This document shows, piece by piece, positions 33,795 to 43,316 of a DNA stretch of 64,000 nt; positions within the stretch are counted from its first letter, which is position 1; every line of letters begins with the position of its first letter. This DNA comes from Sphingobacteriia bacterium (GTDB taxonomy: Bacteria; Pseudomonadota; Alphaproteobacteria; Rickettsiales; 33-17). A program made the position numbers and the translations under genes. The stretch covers positions 24,281 through 88,280 of the forward strand of contig JAFKLR010000005.1 in NCBI GenBank assembly GCA_017304685.1, written 5' to 3'. The notes under the pieces are model-generated. The model had not been told where the DNA came from, searched no databases, and worked only from the letters and a program-made list of their open reading frames with translations.

Positions 33795-35333
33795 ATGTCA
33801 CTTAATTTAAATGTTCCTGAAAGCATTATATTGAAACCGAAAATCACTGTAATAGGTGTAGGTGGTGCTGGGGGTAATGCAGTAAACAATATGATTAAAT
33901 CACATCTTGAAGGTGCAGATTTTGTTATTGCAAATACTGATGCTCAGGCTCTAGAAAATTCTGAAGCCTCTACAAAAATACAATTAGGTGAACAAACAAC
34001 TCGTGGATTAGGTGCCGGCGCCTCTCCCGATATAGGAAGAGCTTCTGCAGAAGAAAGTGCAGAATTTATTGAGCAAATTTTAGAAGGCTCAAATATGGTA
34101 TTTATTACCGCAGGAATGGGTGGTGGTACTGGAACAGGTGCTGCTCCTGTAGTGGCTAAAATTGCCAGAAGTAAAGGTATTCTCACAGTAGGGGTAGTAA
34201 CTAAACCTTTCCATTTTGAGGGCGCCCATAGAATGCGTTTAGCTGAAGCTGGGTTAAAAGAATTACAAAAATATGTGGATACTTTAATTGTAATACCTAA
34301 TCAAAATTTATTTCGTATTGCTAATGAAAGAACAACTTTTGCTGATGCGTTTAAAATGGCAGATGATGTTTTACATGCAGGCGTGAGAGGCGTAACAGAT
34401 CTAATCACTATGCCAGGTCTTATTAATCTAGACTTTGCAGATATCGTTACTATTATGAGTAAAATGGGTAAAGCTATGATGGGCACAGGAGAAGCTTCTG
34501 GCGATAATAGAGCTATCCAAGCGGCTGAAGCAGCTATTTCAAATCCATTACTTGATCATACATCTATGAAAGGAGCTCGAGGGGTTTTAATCAATATTAC
34601 CGGTGGCCCTGATATGACTTTATTTGAAGTGGATGAAGCTGCTAACAGAATTAGAGACGAAGTAGATTCAGATGCTAATATTATTTTCGGTTCTACATTT
34701 AATCCTGCACTTGAAGGAAAAATAAGGATTACTGTAGTTGCAACCGGTATTGAAGCACATACTGGCTTTGAGGATCATCAATTACAGCAAGCTCCTGTAA
34801 CTCAATTTACTATTACCGCTACAACCCAAGATTTTGAAAAAGATCATGTAAGTGAACACGTAATTAACAATATAAATAATATCGCTAAATCAACTTTTGA
34901 AACTCAAATTGAAAAGGAAGTAGATGAAATTATACTTCGCTCTAATGAAGAAATTGAGGAAACAGTTGAACATTTAGAAGAAGAACTGATTTCAGCTGGA
35001 AATGGTTTTGTATCACAACAAAATTCAAGAACAGAAGTACATCCATTTACTACTTCTCAGCAACAAAATTATTCTGGTGATAATTATCAAGCACAAAAAC
35101 GAAATATTCAAACTAGTGAGCCCTCTACTAGAGTGGCACAAAATGATAAAGTATCTACCAATAAAGGAATATTTAGTCGTGTAGCAAGTTCTATTTTTGG
35201 ACAACAACATTCTACAGATAGTCGTAGATCTTCTTCTACGAACAATCATCCTGCTCCAACACAAGAAGATGTTACCATTAATGAAAACGATTTAGAAATT
35301 CCTGCATTTTTAAGAAGAAAACCAAAAAGTTAG
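33795..35333 (+). CDS. ftsZ: cell-division protein FtsZ
   Basis: Tubulin-like GTPase that builds the Z-ring. 512 residues: N-terminal Rossmann-like GTPase ([15 protein letters not shown] at 19-33; tubulin signature GGGTGTG at 109-115), T7-loop/C-terminal domain to about 330, then a long, poorly conserved Gln/Ser/Asn-rich linker, and the conserved C-terminal peptide EIPAFLRRK that binds FtsA/ZipA-type partners. The long linker is typical of alphaproteobacteria. ftsQA and ddl-mur genes are not adjacent. The stop is 3 bp before lptG, an unusual junction of division with LPS export. Confidence 0.98.
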   Translation: MSLNLNVPESIILKPKITVIGVGGAGGNAVNNMIKSHLEGADFVIANTDAQALENSEASTKIQLGEQTTRGLGAGASPDIGRASAEESAEFIEQILEGSNMVFITAGMGGGTGTGAAPVVAKIARSKGILTVGVVTKPFHFEGAHRMRLAEAGLKELQKYVDTLIVIPNQNLFRIANERTTFADAFKMADDVLHAGVRGVTDLITMPGLINLDFADIVTIMSKMGKAMMGTGEASGDNRAIQAAEAAISNPLLDHTSMKGARGVLINITGGPDMTLFEVDEAANRIRDEVDSDANIIFGSTFNPALEGKIRITVVATGIEAHTGFEDHQLQQAPVTQFTITATTQDFEKDHVSEHVINNINNIAKSTFETQIEKEVDEIILRSNEEIEETVEHLEEELISAGNGFVSQQNSRTEVHPFTTSQQQNYSGDNYQAQKRNIQTSEPSTRVAQNDKVSTNKGIFSRVASSIFGQQHSTDSRRSSSTNNHPAPTQEDVTINENDLEIPAFLRRKPKS

Positions 35334-35336
35334 TAA

Positions 35337-36434
35337 ATGAAATATTCTAACGTCATCAGTAAATATATAACTCGCCAATTCTTGGCGAGTTTATTATTAG
35401 TTATAGCAATAGTTAGCTGCGTTGTAATTCTCGTAGATAGTTTAGAAATGATGCGTAGATCACATAATAAGGCTATTAATCTATTCTATATCTTCTCTAT
35501 AATCTTACTGCGTACTCCGATGATGTTACAAGAAGTTATGCCTTTTATTATGATTATAGCAGGCATGCTATGTTATTCACGGCTTTCCCGTAATTCAGAA
35601 CTCATAGTTATGCGCTCAGTAGGAGTTTCAGCTTGGCAATTTTTAATGCCAAGTGTTGTAACTGCATTTATATTAGGAGTAATATTTATTACTGTTTTAA
35701 CTCCTATAACCTCCAGAATGTTTAGTAAATCTGATATTTTAGAAGACAAATTACTTGTAAAAGGAAAAATAGCAAGTGCAACTGCCTTATCATCAGGAAT
35801 ATGGCTCAAAGATTTTGTTGAAGATTTAGGAAACATTATTATTCATGCTGATAATATAAATTATGACGCAAGTATAATGCGACATGTTTCTTTTTATATT
35901 TATAATGATAGCTTTGTGTTTACTAAACGCATTGATGCAGAAACTGCTCGCATTGAGGAAAATAGTTGGCAACTTGAAAAAGTTACTATATCAAATCATC
36001 AAAACAAAATAAAAAATTTTGAATTTTATAAAATAAAAACTACTTTAAATTTAGAAAAGCTACAAGATAGTTTTTCCAAGCCTAATAATTTGTCATTTTG
36101 GTCTCTTCCTTCTTTTATAAAAAATATGAAAGAAGCAGGATTTTCAGCTTTACGACATATACAATATTATTACTCTTTATATGCTTTTCCATTTATAATT
36201 GCAGCGATGACTTTACTTTCAGGATGTTTTTCCTTAAAAATATCTTCTAGGATTCAAAATAGTTTTGAGTTATTAATAGGAATTGTTTTAAGTTTTATAA
36301 TTTATTTCTTTTCGCAAATGATTCACGCTGTAGGGTTGTCAGGTACAATACCTTTATTATTTTCAGTCATTGCTCCAATTTTAATTTCAATTACAATTGG
36401 CAGTTTTATAATTTTACATAGAGAAGATGGATAA
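35337..36434 (+). CDS. lptG: LPS export permease LptG
   Basis: Inner-membrane subunit of the LptB2FG transporter that extracts LPS from the membrane. 365 residues with the family pattern: N-terminal helix 1 (FLASLLLVIAIVSCVVILVD), coupling-helix region SRNSELIVMRSVGVSAWQF, a periplasmic beta-jellyroll (about 135-260) and three C-terminal helices. I call LptG because it precedes lptD-surA as in other alphaproteobacteria and because the other paralogue (42236-43306) has LptF-specific sequence. It overlaps lptD by 8 bp (36427-36434). Confidence 0.9.
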   Translation: MKYSNVISKYITRQFLASLLLVIAIVSCVVILVDSLEMMRRSHNKAINLFYIFSIILLRTPMMLQEVMPFIMIIAGMLCYSRLSRNSELIVMRSVGVSAWQFLMPSVVTAFILGVIFITVLTPITSRMFSKSDILEDKLLVKGKIASATALSSGIWLKDFVEDLGNIIIHADNINYDASIMRHVSFYIYNDSFVFTKRIDAETARIEENSWQLEKVTISNHQNKIKNFEFYKIKTTLNLEKLQDSFSKPNNLSFWSLPSFIKNMKEAGFSALRHIQYYYSLYAFPFIIAAMTLLSGCFSLKISSRIQNSFELLIGIVLSFIIYFFSQMIHAVGLSGTIPLLFSVIAPILISITIGSFIILHREDG

Positions 36435-38565
36435 ATTTATGAATAAAAAATTCATAATACTAATATTATTTATAACTTTCTTTTTAGCTGCTATTAATGC
36501 TAGAAGTGAGAGGATATTTTCTAAAAATAAACCAGTAGTTATAAATGCAGATAGAATAGATTACGATAAAGAAAGTAATATTATTACAGCATCAGGAAAT
36601 GTGGAACTTATAAGTGATAAACAAATCTTAGTAGCTGATAAAGTTGTATATTTTAAAGACTCAGATATTGCAGAAGCAGATGGTAATGTGACCGTTTTAG
36701 ATGAAGCAGGTAATGTTGCTTTTGCGGATCAAGCAAGTTTATCAGAGAAAATGACTAAAGGTCATATTAAAGACATAAGTATACGCTTTAAAAACCAAGC
36801 GGCTTTTGCAGCGGAATCAGCAGAAAAAATTAATGAAAAACAAACTATTTTGTATAATTCTGTTTATTCAGCGTGCAAAGTAAAAAAAGATTATCCACTA
36901 TGGCAAATTAAATCTGATAAATCTTTAATTGATGAAGAATTAGAAAAGGTATCTCATAAAAATGCTAGATTAGAAGTATATGGATACCCTGTAATTTATA
37001 CTCCTTATTTTTCGCATCCAACCCCTAAAGCTTCTAGAAAATCCGGCTTTCTAATACCGAGCTACGCAAGTAATGATGATTTAGGAACATCCGTTGAAAT
37101 ACCTTATTATTATAATATTGCACCTAACTTTGATACGACGATTACACTTAAGGCATATACCGAGCAAAATCCTTTATTAAAAAATGAATTCAGAATGATT
37201 ACTGAAAATAGTAAGACGATTATTAAAAGCTCAATAACTAATCCTACGAAAGAAAATTTAATTAAAAAACGTTATATTAAAGGTCATATTTTCGCTAACA
37301 CAGAATATAATTTACCAAACAATTGGCTTTTGACTGCAAATTTTAACCGTGCACATGATAAAACTTACCTTAAAAGATATGATATCAATGACCAATTATA
37401 TTATTTAACATCCAATCTGGATTTAGAAAAATATACAAGCAACGAACATTATCTTATTAAAAATATGTTTTTCCAAGATTTGAGATCAACTTATAATGAT
37501 ATGCCTCGTGTGCTTCCTCATGCTGAGTATAGTTTAATAGTACCAAGAGGTGAATTTAATGAGCAATTCTTTGCAAATATTAGTGCTTTAAATTTAATGC
37601 GTGATGATTACGCTAAAATGAAAAGAACTTCAGCTAGTGTTGGGGTGGAACTTCCATTTAATGCTTTTAATGGACATTTATTTAATTGGACTAATTCTTT
37701 AAGAATTGATGGTTATTCGACTAAAAAAGTCAGTAGAAGAAATCAACCACTTTCGGAAGGTACTTTAGAAGGGGAAACTGGCAGAGTATTACCTCAAACT
37801 AGTTTATTTTGGGAATATCCTTTATTTGATGGGCATAATATTATAACTCCTGTAGCAAATATTATTTATAGCCCTTATGGTAGTAATCCAGAAAAAATTC
37901 CGAATGAAGATAGTACTAACGTAGAAATTACAGATAATAATATATTTAAAGATAATAGATATGCAGGCTTTGACATGGTTGAAACAGGCCTGAGAGGCGG
38001 TTACGGAATTAGAGTAGATACAAAATTATATAAATATCAAACTGATTTGTTCTTTGGTCAATCATTTAGAAAAAAGGAAAATCAATTAATGCCTCATGTC
38101 AGTGGTTTAGGTAACCATTATTCTGATTACGTGGGTCACATATTATTTAACCCTTCTGAAAATCTTAGATTGTTTTATAGATTTAGGTTAGATCACAAAA
38201 ATTTTGCATGGCACAGAAATGAGATTGGAGCAAGAGGAAGTATAAATAATAAATTAGGCGCAGGCTTTATTTATCATGCTGCTGATTTAAGGGATCAAAA
38301 TAGTTTACGTAAGCAAAAATCTATTACTGCGGATGCAAGTTATAATTTAAATAAAACTACGTCTTTTAGTGTAAATAGTAGTAAAATTTTAACTAAACGT
38401 AGTATAACACCTAATCGTGGTATGATTAATGCAGGTTTTAATTTAAATTATAATCACCATTGTGCAGACTTATCTTTTAGTGTAAAAAGGAATTTTACAC
38501 GTGACAGGGATATTAGACCTGATACATTATATTTACTTAAAATAACTTTAAAAACGCTTAACTAA
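36427..38565 (+). CDS. lptD: LPS-assembly protein LptD
   Basis: Outer-membrane beta-barrel that inserts LPS into the outer leaflet with LptE. 712 residues: signal peptide (about 5-26), OstA/LptA-like periplasmic domain (KPVVINADRIDYDKESNIITASGNVEL), then the barrel, including the conserved HPTPKASRKSGFLIPSY near the barrel start. It contains few cysteines (one in NSVYSACKV and one near the C-terminus, NHHCADL), so the two-disulfide arrangement of E. coli LptD is not possible in full. Overlaps lptG and is followed by surA after 1 bp, which encodes its chaperone in enterics. Confidence 0.95.
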   Translation: MDKFMNKKFIILILFITFFLAAINARSERIFSKNKPVVINADRIDYDKESNIITASGNVELISDKQILVADKVVYFKDSDIAEADGNVTVLDEAGNVAFADQASLSEKMTKGHIKDISIRFKNQAAFAAESAEKINEKQTILYNSVYSACKVKKDYPLWQIKSDKSLIDEELEKVSHKNARLEVYGYPVIYTPYFSHPTPKASRKSGFLIPSYASNDDLGTSVEIPYYYNIAPNFDTTITLKAYTEQNPLLKNEFRMITENSKTIIKSSITNPTKENLIKKRYIKGHIFANTEYNLPNNWLLTANFNRAHDKTYLKRYDINDQLYYLTSNLDLEKYTSNEHYLIKNMFFQDLRSTYNDMPRVLPHAEYSLIVPRGEFNEQFFANISALNLMRDDYAKMKRTSASVGVELPFNAFNGHLFNWTNSLRIDGYSTKKVSRRNQPLSEGTLEGETGRVLPQTSLFWEYPLFDGHNIITPVANIIYSPYGSNPEKIPNEDSTNVEITDNNIFKDNRYAGFDMVETGLRGGYGIRVDTKLYKYQTDLFFGQSFRKKENQLMPHVSGLGNHYSDYVGHILFNPSENLRLFYRFRLDHKNFAWHRNEIGARGSINNKLGAGFIYHAADLRDQNSLRKQKSITADASYNLNKTTSFSVNSSKILTKRSITPNRGMINAGFNLNYNHHCADLSFSVKRNFTRDRDIRPDTLYLLKITLKTLN

Positions 38566-38566
38566 T

Positions 38567-39445
38567 ATGTGGTCTAAACTTAAATCGTTATTATTATTAT
38601 TGATAATCTCATTATTTTTCAATAATTCTTTTGCAGGTAAAATTATAGCTTCTGTAGGCGAAAAAGTAATTACAGATTATGATGTTGCCAAACGTGTAGA
38701 AATGCTTAGAACTATTGACCCTTCTATTAAACATGTTGATCCAAAAGAAATTAATAATGTAGCTTTAGAGGGACTTATAAATGAAGAACTCTTTTTTATT
38801 GAAGCTAAAAAACAAAAAATTGAATTAGAGGATGCTGAAATTCAGAATTCAAAAGCTTTAGTAGAACAACAAAATAATTTAAAACCTGGTGAATTAGAAA
38901 AATTTATTAGATCTAAAAATTTAGAACCAAAACATGTTTACAAGCAAATGCAAGCAAGCTTACTTTGGCAAAAAATAGTTTTTCAAAAAATTAGACCTTC
39001 ATTAAAAGTTGATGATAAAGAATTAGAAAAATTTGTTACAGATTTCAACTTAATAAAAGTAAATACAGTAATTGTTGATGCGATAGATAATAAAAATAAT
39101 AATAGTAAATTTCTTCAGCTTACTAAACGTTATAAAACGTGTGAAATTTTAGAAAAAGAAGCCAAGAATTTGAAATTTGATGTTGCGAAATTTGAAACTA
39201 CACTTGCTGATTTAAAGCCTTCAATTTCTTCAAAGCTTTTATATATTAGCCCTGGCAATGTTACTCCTATCATAAAAGAAAATAATCAAATATTTATTGC
39301 AGGATTATGTAACAAGTCTTTAAATTTAAGTGAAGAGCAAAAAACAGAAGTTAAAGAAAACATCCTTGAGCAAAAAATAGCCGTAAAGGCTAATATATAT
39401 TTGAATAAATTAAGAAGAGAAAATTTAGTTCAAATTTACAAATAA
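38567..39445 (+). CDS. surA: SurA-like periplasmic chaperone lacking clear parvulin domains
   Basis: 292 residues; E. coli SurA is 428. A signal peptide (1-23, LLLLLIISLFFNNSFAG) is followed by the SurA N-terminal chaperone domain (KIIASVGEKVITDYDVAKRVEML; LINEELFFIEAKKQKIEL). The rest, about 150 onward, should hold parvulin-type PPIase domains, but I see no good match to a complete parvulin motif, so the isomerase part is degenerate or reduced to one remnant. The chaperone role for outer-membrane proteins such as LptD can remain without it. Last gene of ftsZ-lptG-lptD-surA; pdxA and ksgA, common followers, are absent. Confidence 0.85.
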   Translation: MWSKLKSLLLLLIISLFFNNSFAGKIIASVGEKVITDYDVAKRVEMLRTIDPSIKHVDPKEINNVALEGLINEELFFIEAKKQKIELEDAEIQNSKALVEQQNNLKPGELEKFIRSKNLEPKHVYKQMQASLLWQKIVFQKIRPSLKVDDKELEKFVTDFNLIKVNTVIVDAIDNKNNNSKFLQLTKRYKTCEILEKEAKNLKFDVAKFETTLADLKPSISSKLLYISPGNVTPIIKENNQIFIAGLCNKSLNLSEEQKTEVKENILEQKIAVKANIYLNKLRRENLVQIYK

Positions 39446-39497
39446 TCAGTTAAAAAATCTAAGTATCAATAAGTTAAAATTTAATTAATAAATTAAC

Positions 39498-39527
39498 TTG
39501 TTTTCGACTTTACTTACATGTTATACT
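39498..39527 (+). promoter_or_regulatory. candidate promoter of the 39562 orphan gene
   Basis: TTGTTT (39498-39503), 18-nt spacer, TATACT (39522-39527). It lies 35 nt before the start codon, and GGAG at 39551-39554 is the SD. Confidence 0.45.
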
Positions 39528-39561
39528 TAAATTATTAATAAAGTATAATTGGAGTATAAGT

Positions 39562-40446
39562 ATGTTAGGTAAAACCACGTCCATGGAGCCATTTTATCCA
39601 ATTCAACGTAAAATAGAAAGATGGTTAGAACTTAAAAATAATTATATAATTTCACAAGCACATACAGGCAAAGAGCAAAACATTACATTTGAAAAAAATG
39701 TAGAATTTGCAAAAGAAGCTGGTTTAACTCCAGAATACTTAACAGCAAATAATTTTGAAGTAGTTAAAGAAGCTTGCGATAAAATGTTTATTAAAGGTGA
39801 ATATTGTTTACCACTTTTAGATTTAGCAAATCATTATAATCTTATGCATGATATTTATTTTTTACCTGCATATGTTGATATGAAAACTAATAGTGTTTTA
39901 ATGACTGCTTGGATGGGGCAAGTAAATAGTATCGAACTAAACTGGGTATATGCTAGATTAAATGATAAAGAAAGACATGAACTTATAACTACTTTAAAAA
40001 CCACATTTATATTAGATGAGACTGAGCTAAAAAAAATTCAGCAAATTGAAGACTTATATAAAAAATTAACTCCTGAACTTACTAATCCAGCTTTAAATGA
40101 AAATTGTAATAGAGACATTACTTTATTTGTTAAAAATCTTCAAAACTTAGTTGATAAAAAAGTTATTACCGAAGATGAGAAGAAAACAATTTTTGAATCT
40201 ATTATATTAACAAAAGATAATATTCAAAAAATTAAAGATAGTAAGTCTTTTAAAATTGTTAGCCAAGGTACTAACCAATTAAAGTCTTTAGTAATAGATG
40301 GTGTAGAATTACCTGCTGAATTAACTAGTAACATTATGAATACTATTTTAAGTCATAATAGCTTAACTAAAACTACTGATAAAGAAATGAAAGATTTAAA
40401 TACATTGACTAAAATTACCACCCAACAACCAGGGATCTCAATGTAA
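39562..40446 (+). CDS. orphan acidic/helical protein
   Basis: 294 residues, not recognised. No signal peptide or membrane segment. The N-terminal half has a compact, possibly globular region (GLTPEYLTANNFEVVKEACDKM; YFLPAYVDMKTNSVLMTAWMG), the C-terminal half is Lys/Asp/Thr-rich and mainly helical. It has its own promoter and a GGAG SD, and convergently faces recJ. Its C-terminus (PGISM) carries no CaaX box. Cytosolic or secreted location cannot be told from the sequence. Confidence 0.72.
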   Translation: MLGKTTSMEPFYPIQRKIERWLELKNNYIISQAHTGKEQNITFEKNVEFAKEAGLTPEYLTANNFEVVKEACDKMFIKGEYCLPLLDLANHYNLMHDIYFLPAYVDMKTNSVLMTAWMGQVNSIELNWVYARLNDKERHELITTLKTTFILDETELKKIQQIEDLYKKLTPELTNPALNENCNRDITLFVKNLQNLVDKKVITEDEKKTIFESIILTKDNIQKIKDSKSFKIVSQGTNQLKSLVIDGVELPAELTSNIMNTILSHNSLTKTTDKEMKDLNTLTKITTQQPGISM

Positions 40447-40456
40447 CTAAATGTAA

Positions 40457-40518
40457 AAAGTGTAGATATAAGGGATATTATTCAAATATAATATCTTCAA
40501 TGTAAAATTCTACACTTT
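40457..40518. repeat. nested inverted repeat between convergent genes
   Basis: An outer 10-bp inverted repeat (AAAGTGTAGA at 40457-40466 with TCTACACTTT at 40509-40518) encloses an inner perfect 8-bp one (GATATTAT at 40474-40481 with ATAATATC at 40488-40495). It spans the recJ 3' end and lies 11 bp after the orphan gene. A bidirectional transcript-end structure is possible, though no strong T-run follows. Confidence 0.35.
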
Positions 40519-42232
40519 CTTTCATCATAAAATTATTTAAACAAACTCTACCAATAAAGCTCATTTTTTTATCAGAATTTATAACTCTTTCTGCCATTCC
40601 TGTATCAACTGCTTTAAAAATAGTAGCTTTAATTGAATTAGTAGGTAATGACTCGTCAACAAGTATTAAACGTAAGGTACCACCTTTTAGTAAATCAGTT
40701 TTGATAACTTTACATTTTGTAAGTTTAAAAAGAGGTTCATTATTACCATTTCCATATGGCTCACCATACTTAATATATTCGGTAAGTTGTTTGTTAACAG
40801 ACATTGCAGAGATTTCACCATCATAATATGAAATATTATAAGCAGGATTATGTTTTAATGCTAAAGATACTCTTTCTGCTAAAAAATTATACAAATCATC
40901 TAGCTTATTTTTGGTTACAGTAAATCCAGCGGCCATAGCATGCCCTCCTCCAGCTAAAAGTAATCCAGCATTTTTAGCGCTTACCACCTTAGCTCCTATA
41001 TCTACTCCTGCTATTGACCTTGCAGATGCTTTACCTATTTCATTATCAAAAGCAATTACGGCACAAGGTTTTCCTGTTTTTTCTTTTATTCTACTACATA
41101 CTATTCCAATAACGCCAGGATGCCAACCCTCACCACTTGCAAATATTAAAGGTAAATTATTATTATTTATTTGTTCAACTTGTTTTATGGCTTCTTCTAA
41201 CACTATAGTTTCAATAGTTTTACGCTCACTATTATACCTATCTAATTCCAATGCCATTTGATAAGCCTCATCATAATCATCTGAAGTAAGTAACTTTGTA
41301 CCTAAATCAGCTCTTCCAACTCTTCCACCTGCATTAATTCTAGGGCCAATAATAAACCCTAAATGATATGTATTTGCAATATTATCTAAGGAAGCCACAT
41401 CGCAAAGTGCTGCAATCCCTTTATTCAATCGTTTAGATATTATTTTTAAACCTTGCGTTACGAAAGCTCGATTAAGGCCTGTAATTGTCATAACATCACA
41501 TACGGTTCCTAAAGCTACAAGATCTAATAAACATAAAATATTTGGCTCATTTAATTTAGTAAAATAATTATTTTGCCTTAAAGTTACATGTAATCCTGCC
41601 ATAACAATAAAACTAACACCAACGGCAGCTAAATTTTTATGCGGAAAATCTTCATCTAATCTATTAGGATTAACAATTGCCAAAGCCTCAGGAAAAACGG
41701 AATCACTTAAATGATGATCTATAACAATAACGTCAACTCCGAGTTTTTTAGCTTCAAGGATAGGTTCAAAAGCAAGCGTTCCACAATCAACTGTAATAAT
41801 AACTTTTGCACCGTCATATGCAAATTTTTTAAAAGCAGTAGAATTAGGTCCATACCCTTCTTTTATTCTGTCAGGTATATAAACTTCAAAATTATAAAAA
41901 CCTATCATTTTGAAGTATCTTGCTATTAAAGCTGAAGATGTAGCTCCATCAACATCATAATCACCAAAAACAATTATTTTTTCATTCTTCTCAATTGCAT
42001 GATAAATTCTTTTTATTGCCTTTTCTGAGTCTTTTAAAGAAAATGGATCTGGTAAAAGGCTTTTAATAGTTGGAGTTAAGTATCCATCAATTTGTTCAAT
42101 ATTATCGTTACGAGCCAGTATTATTTTAGCTGTGAGCTCAGAAATATTATACTTTTGTTTAACATACATCACATCTCGTTCAAGGTGATCCTTAGGAACC
42201 CAAAGATTATTTTTTACAGATAAGTTTATCAT
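40478..42232 (-). CDS. recJ: single-stranded-DNA-specific exonuclease RecJ
   Basis: 5'-3' ssDNA exonuclease in RecFOR recombination and mismatch/base-excision repair. 584 residues, normal. DHH phosphoesterase motifs: DYDVDGATSS (91-100), the Asp in TVDCG (about 148), and DHH (172-174), then DHHA1 (GGGHAMAAGFT) and the C-terminal OB-fold. All catalytic motifs are present. It is 3 bp from lptF on the same strand, so the two probably share a transcript. Confidence 0.97.
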   Translation of the reverse strand: MINLSVKNNLWVPKDHLERDVMYVKQKYNISELTAKIILARNDNIEQIDGYLTPTIKSLLPDPFSLKDSEKAIKRIYHAIEKNEKIIVFGDYDVDGATSSALIARYFKMIGFYNFEVYIPDRIKEGYGPNSTAFKKFAYDGAKVIITVDCGTLAFEPILEAKKLGVDVIVIDHHLSDSVFPEALAIVNPNRLDEDFPHKNLAAVGVSFIVMAGLHVTLRQNNYFTKLNEPNILCLLDLVALGTVCDVMTITGLNRAFVTQGLKIISKRLNKGIAALCDVASLDNIANTYHLGFIIGPRINAGGRVGRADLGTKLLTSDDYDEAYQMALELDRYNSERKTIETIVLEEAIKQVEQINNNNLPLIFASGEGWHPGVIGIVCSRIKEKTGKPCAVIAFDNEIGKASARSIAGVDIGAKVVSAKNAGLLLAGGGHAMAAGFTVTKNKLDDLYNFLAERVSLALKHNPAYNISYYDGEISAMSVNKQLTEYIKYGEPYGNGNNEPLFKLTKCKVIKTDLLKGGTLRLILVDESLPTNSIKATIFKAVDTGMAERVINSDKKMSFIGRVCLNNFMMKESVEFYIEDIIFE

Positions 42233-42235
42233 AAA

Positions 42236-43306
42236 TTAAACCTGTTCCGCTTTATAAAGCATTATAAGACTTAATAAAATTGCGAATAAAATGTTTAAAT
42301 AAATAATAACTACATAAGATTGACTTCTGCCGCTAAGAGTAATTCCTAAAATAGCAACTACTAATATTATAGCTATTAAAACTGCTAGCTGGAATAATCT
42401 AATAAAATAACCGTATCTACTATATTTGCTGCTTATAAGCATTATTGCACTTAATGAACCTAAAATTAAATTTAATAATGGCCAAGATAATCTATTGTGC
42501 AACTCTGAAAATAATTTACCATTAATTTCAGGTTTGATTTTTTCTTCTTTTAGTAAATCTATTATTGTTCTTTCTTCAGGCTCAAGCCAGTTTTCATCAT
42601 CAATTTTAACAAAATTACTAATGTTAATTGGAAAATTATCAAAATATACCATTGAAACTTTTCCCTTCTTTTTCTCTTGCCTATTTCCAGAAAATAACTC
42701 GAAAATTGTTTCATTATTATTTGAAATCACTTTAGCTTCTTTAGCCATTATAACTACATCTTTATTAGGGTCTCTTTTATCACTAACCATTATTCCCTTA
42801 AAGTGTCCGTTATTTATAATCTGATCAATATAAATTATAAGACCCTTAATTGGCTCAGTAAAAACTCTTTCTTGAAGGACCATTGCTGCATAATGATGCT
42901 GTAAAAAAGTTTTTTTATTATGAAACATTTGGTTAGAAATAGGGCTTATAAAAAATGAGAATAAATATGAAATTAAAGTAACTGTAGTAGCAAAATAAAT
43001 TGCAGGTTTAATAATTTGATAATTACTTAAACCTGTAGATTTCATTACAGAAATTTCATTATCACTAATAAGTTTGTGATAATAAAAGATTATACCTATA
43101 CTGATAGCTACTGGTAAAATAATATTTATAAATGAAGGTAAAAGCATCATTGTAATACTTAGTACTACAGCAAAATCTACCCCTCTGCTTACAATCAAAT
43201 CAATGAATCTGAGAGACTGTGTTAACCATACTATAGAAGTACATAAAAGTACTACTACAAGAACAGGACTTATAAGCGATTTGTATATATATCTTGCTAA
43301 TATCAT
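42236..43306 (-). CDS. lptF: LPS export permease LptF
   Basis: Second membrane subunit of LptB2FG. 356 residues: N-terminal helices with the LptF-type sequence VWLTQSLRFIDLIVSRGVDF, coupling region ISDNEISVMKSTGLSNYQII, a periplasmic domain (about 130-250) and three C-terminal helices (LLNLILGSLSAIMLI; LAVLIAIILVVAILG). Usually adjacent to lptG, but here about 7 kb away on the opposite strand, between recJ (3 bp) and a VanX-like dipeptidase (10 bp). Confidence 0.92.
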   Translation of the reverse strand: MILARYIYKSLISPVLVVVLLCTSIVWLTQSLRFIDLIVSRGVDFAVVLSITMMLLPSFINIILPVAISIGIIFYYHKLISDNEISVMKSTGLSNYQIIKPAIYFATTVTLISYLFSFFISPISNQMFHNKKTFLQHHYAAMVLQERVFTEPIKGLIIYIDQIINNGHFKGIMVSDKRDPNKDVVIMAKEAKVISNNNETIFELFSGNRQEKKKGKVSMVYFDNFPINISNFVKIDDENWLEPEERTIIDLLKEEKIKPEINGKLFSELHNRLSWPLLNLILGSLSAIMLISSKYSRYGYFIRLFQLAVLIAIILVVAILGITLSGRSQSYVVIIYLNILFAILLSLIMLYKAEQV

Positions 43307-43316
43307 TTTGGTAAAT

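Noticed and set aside
40911..41261. 116-residue plus-strand ORF inside recJ
   Set aside because: Antisense shadow of a conserved gene, no start signal or recognisable domain.
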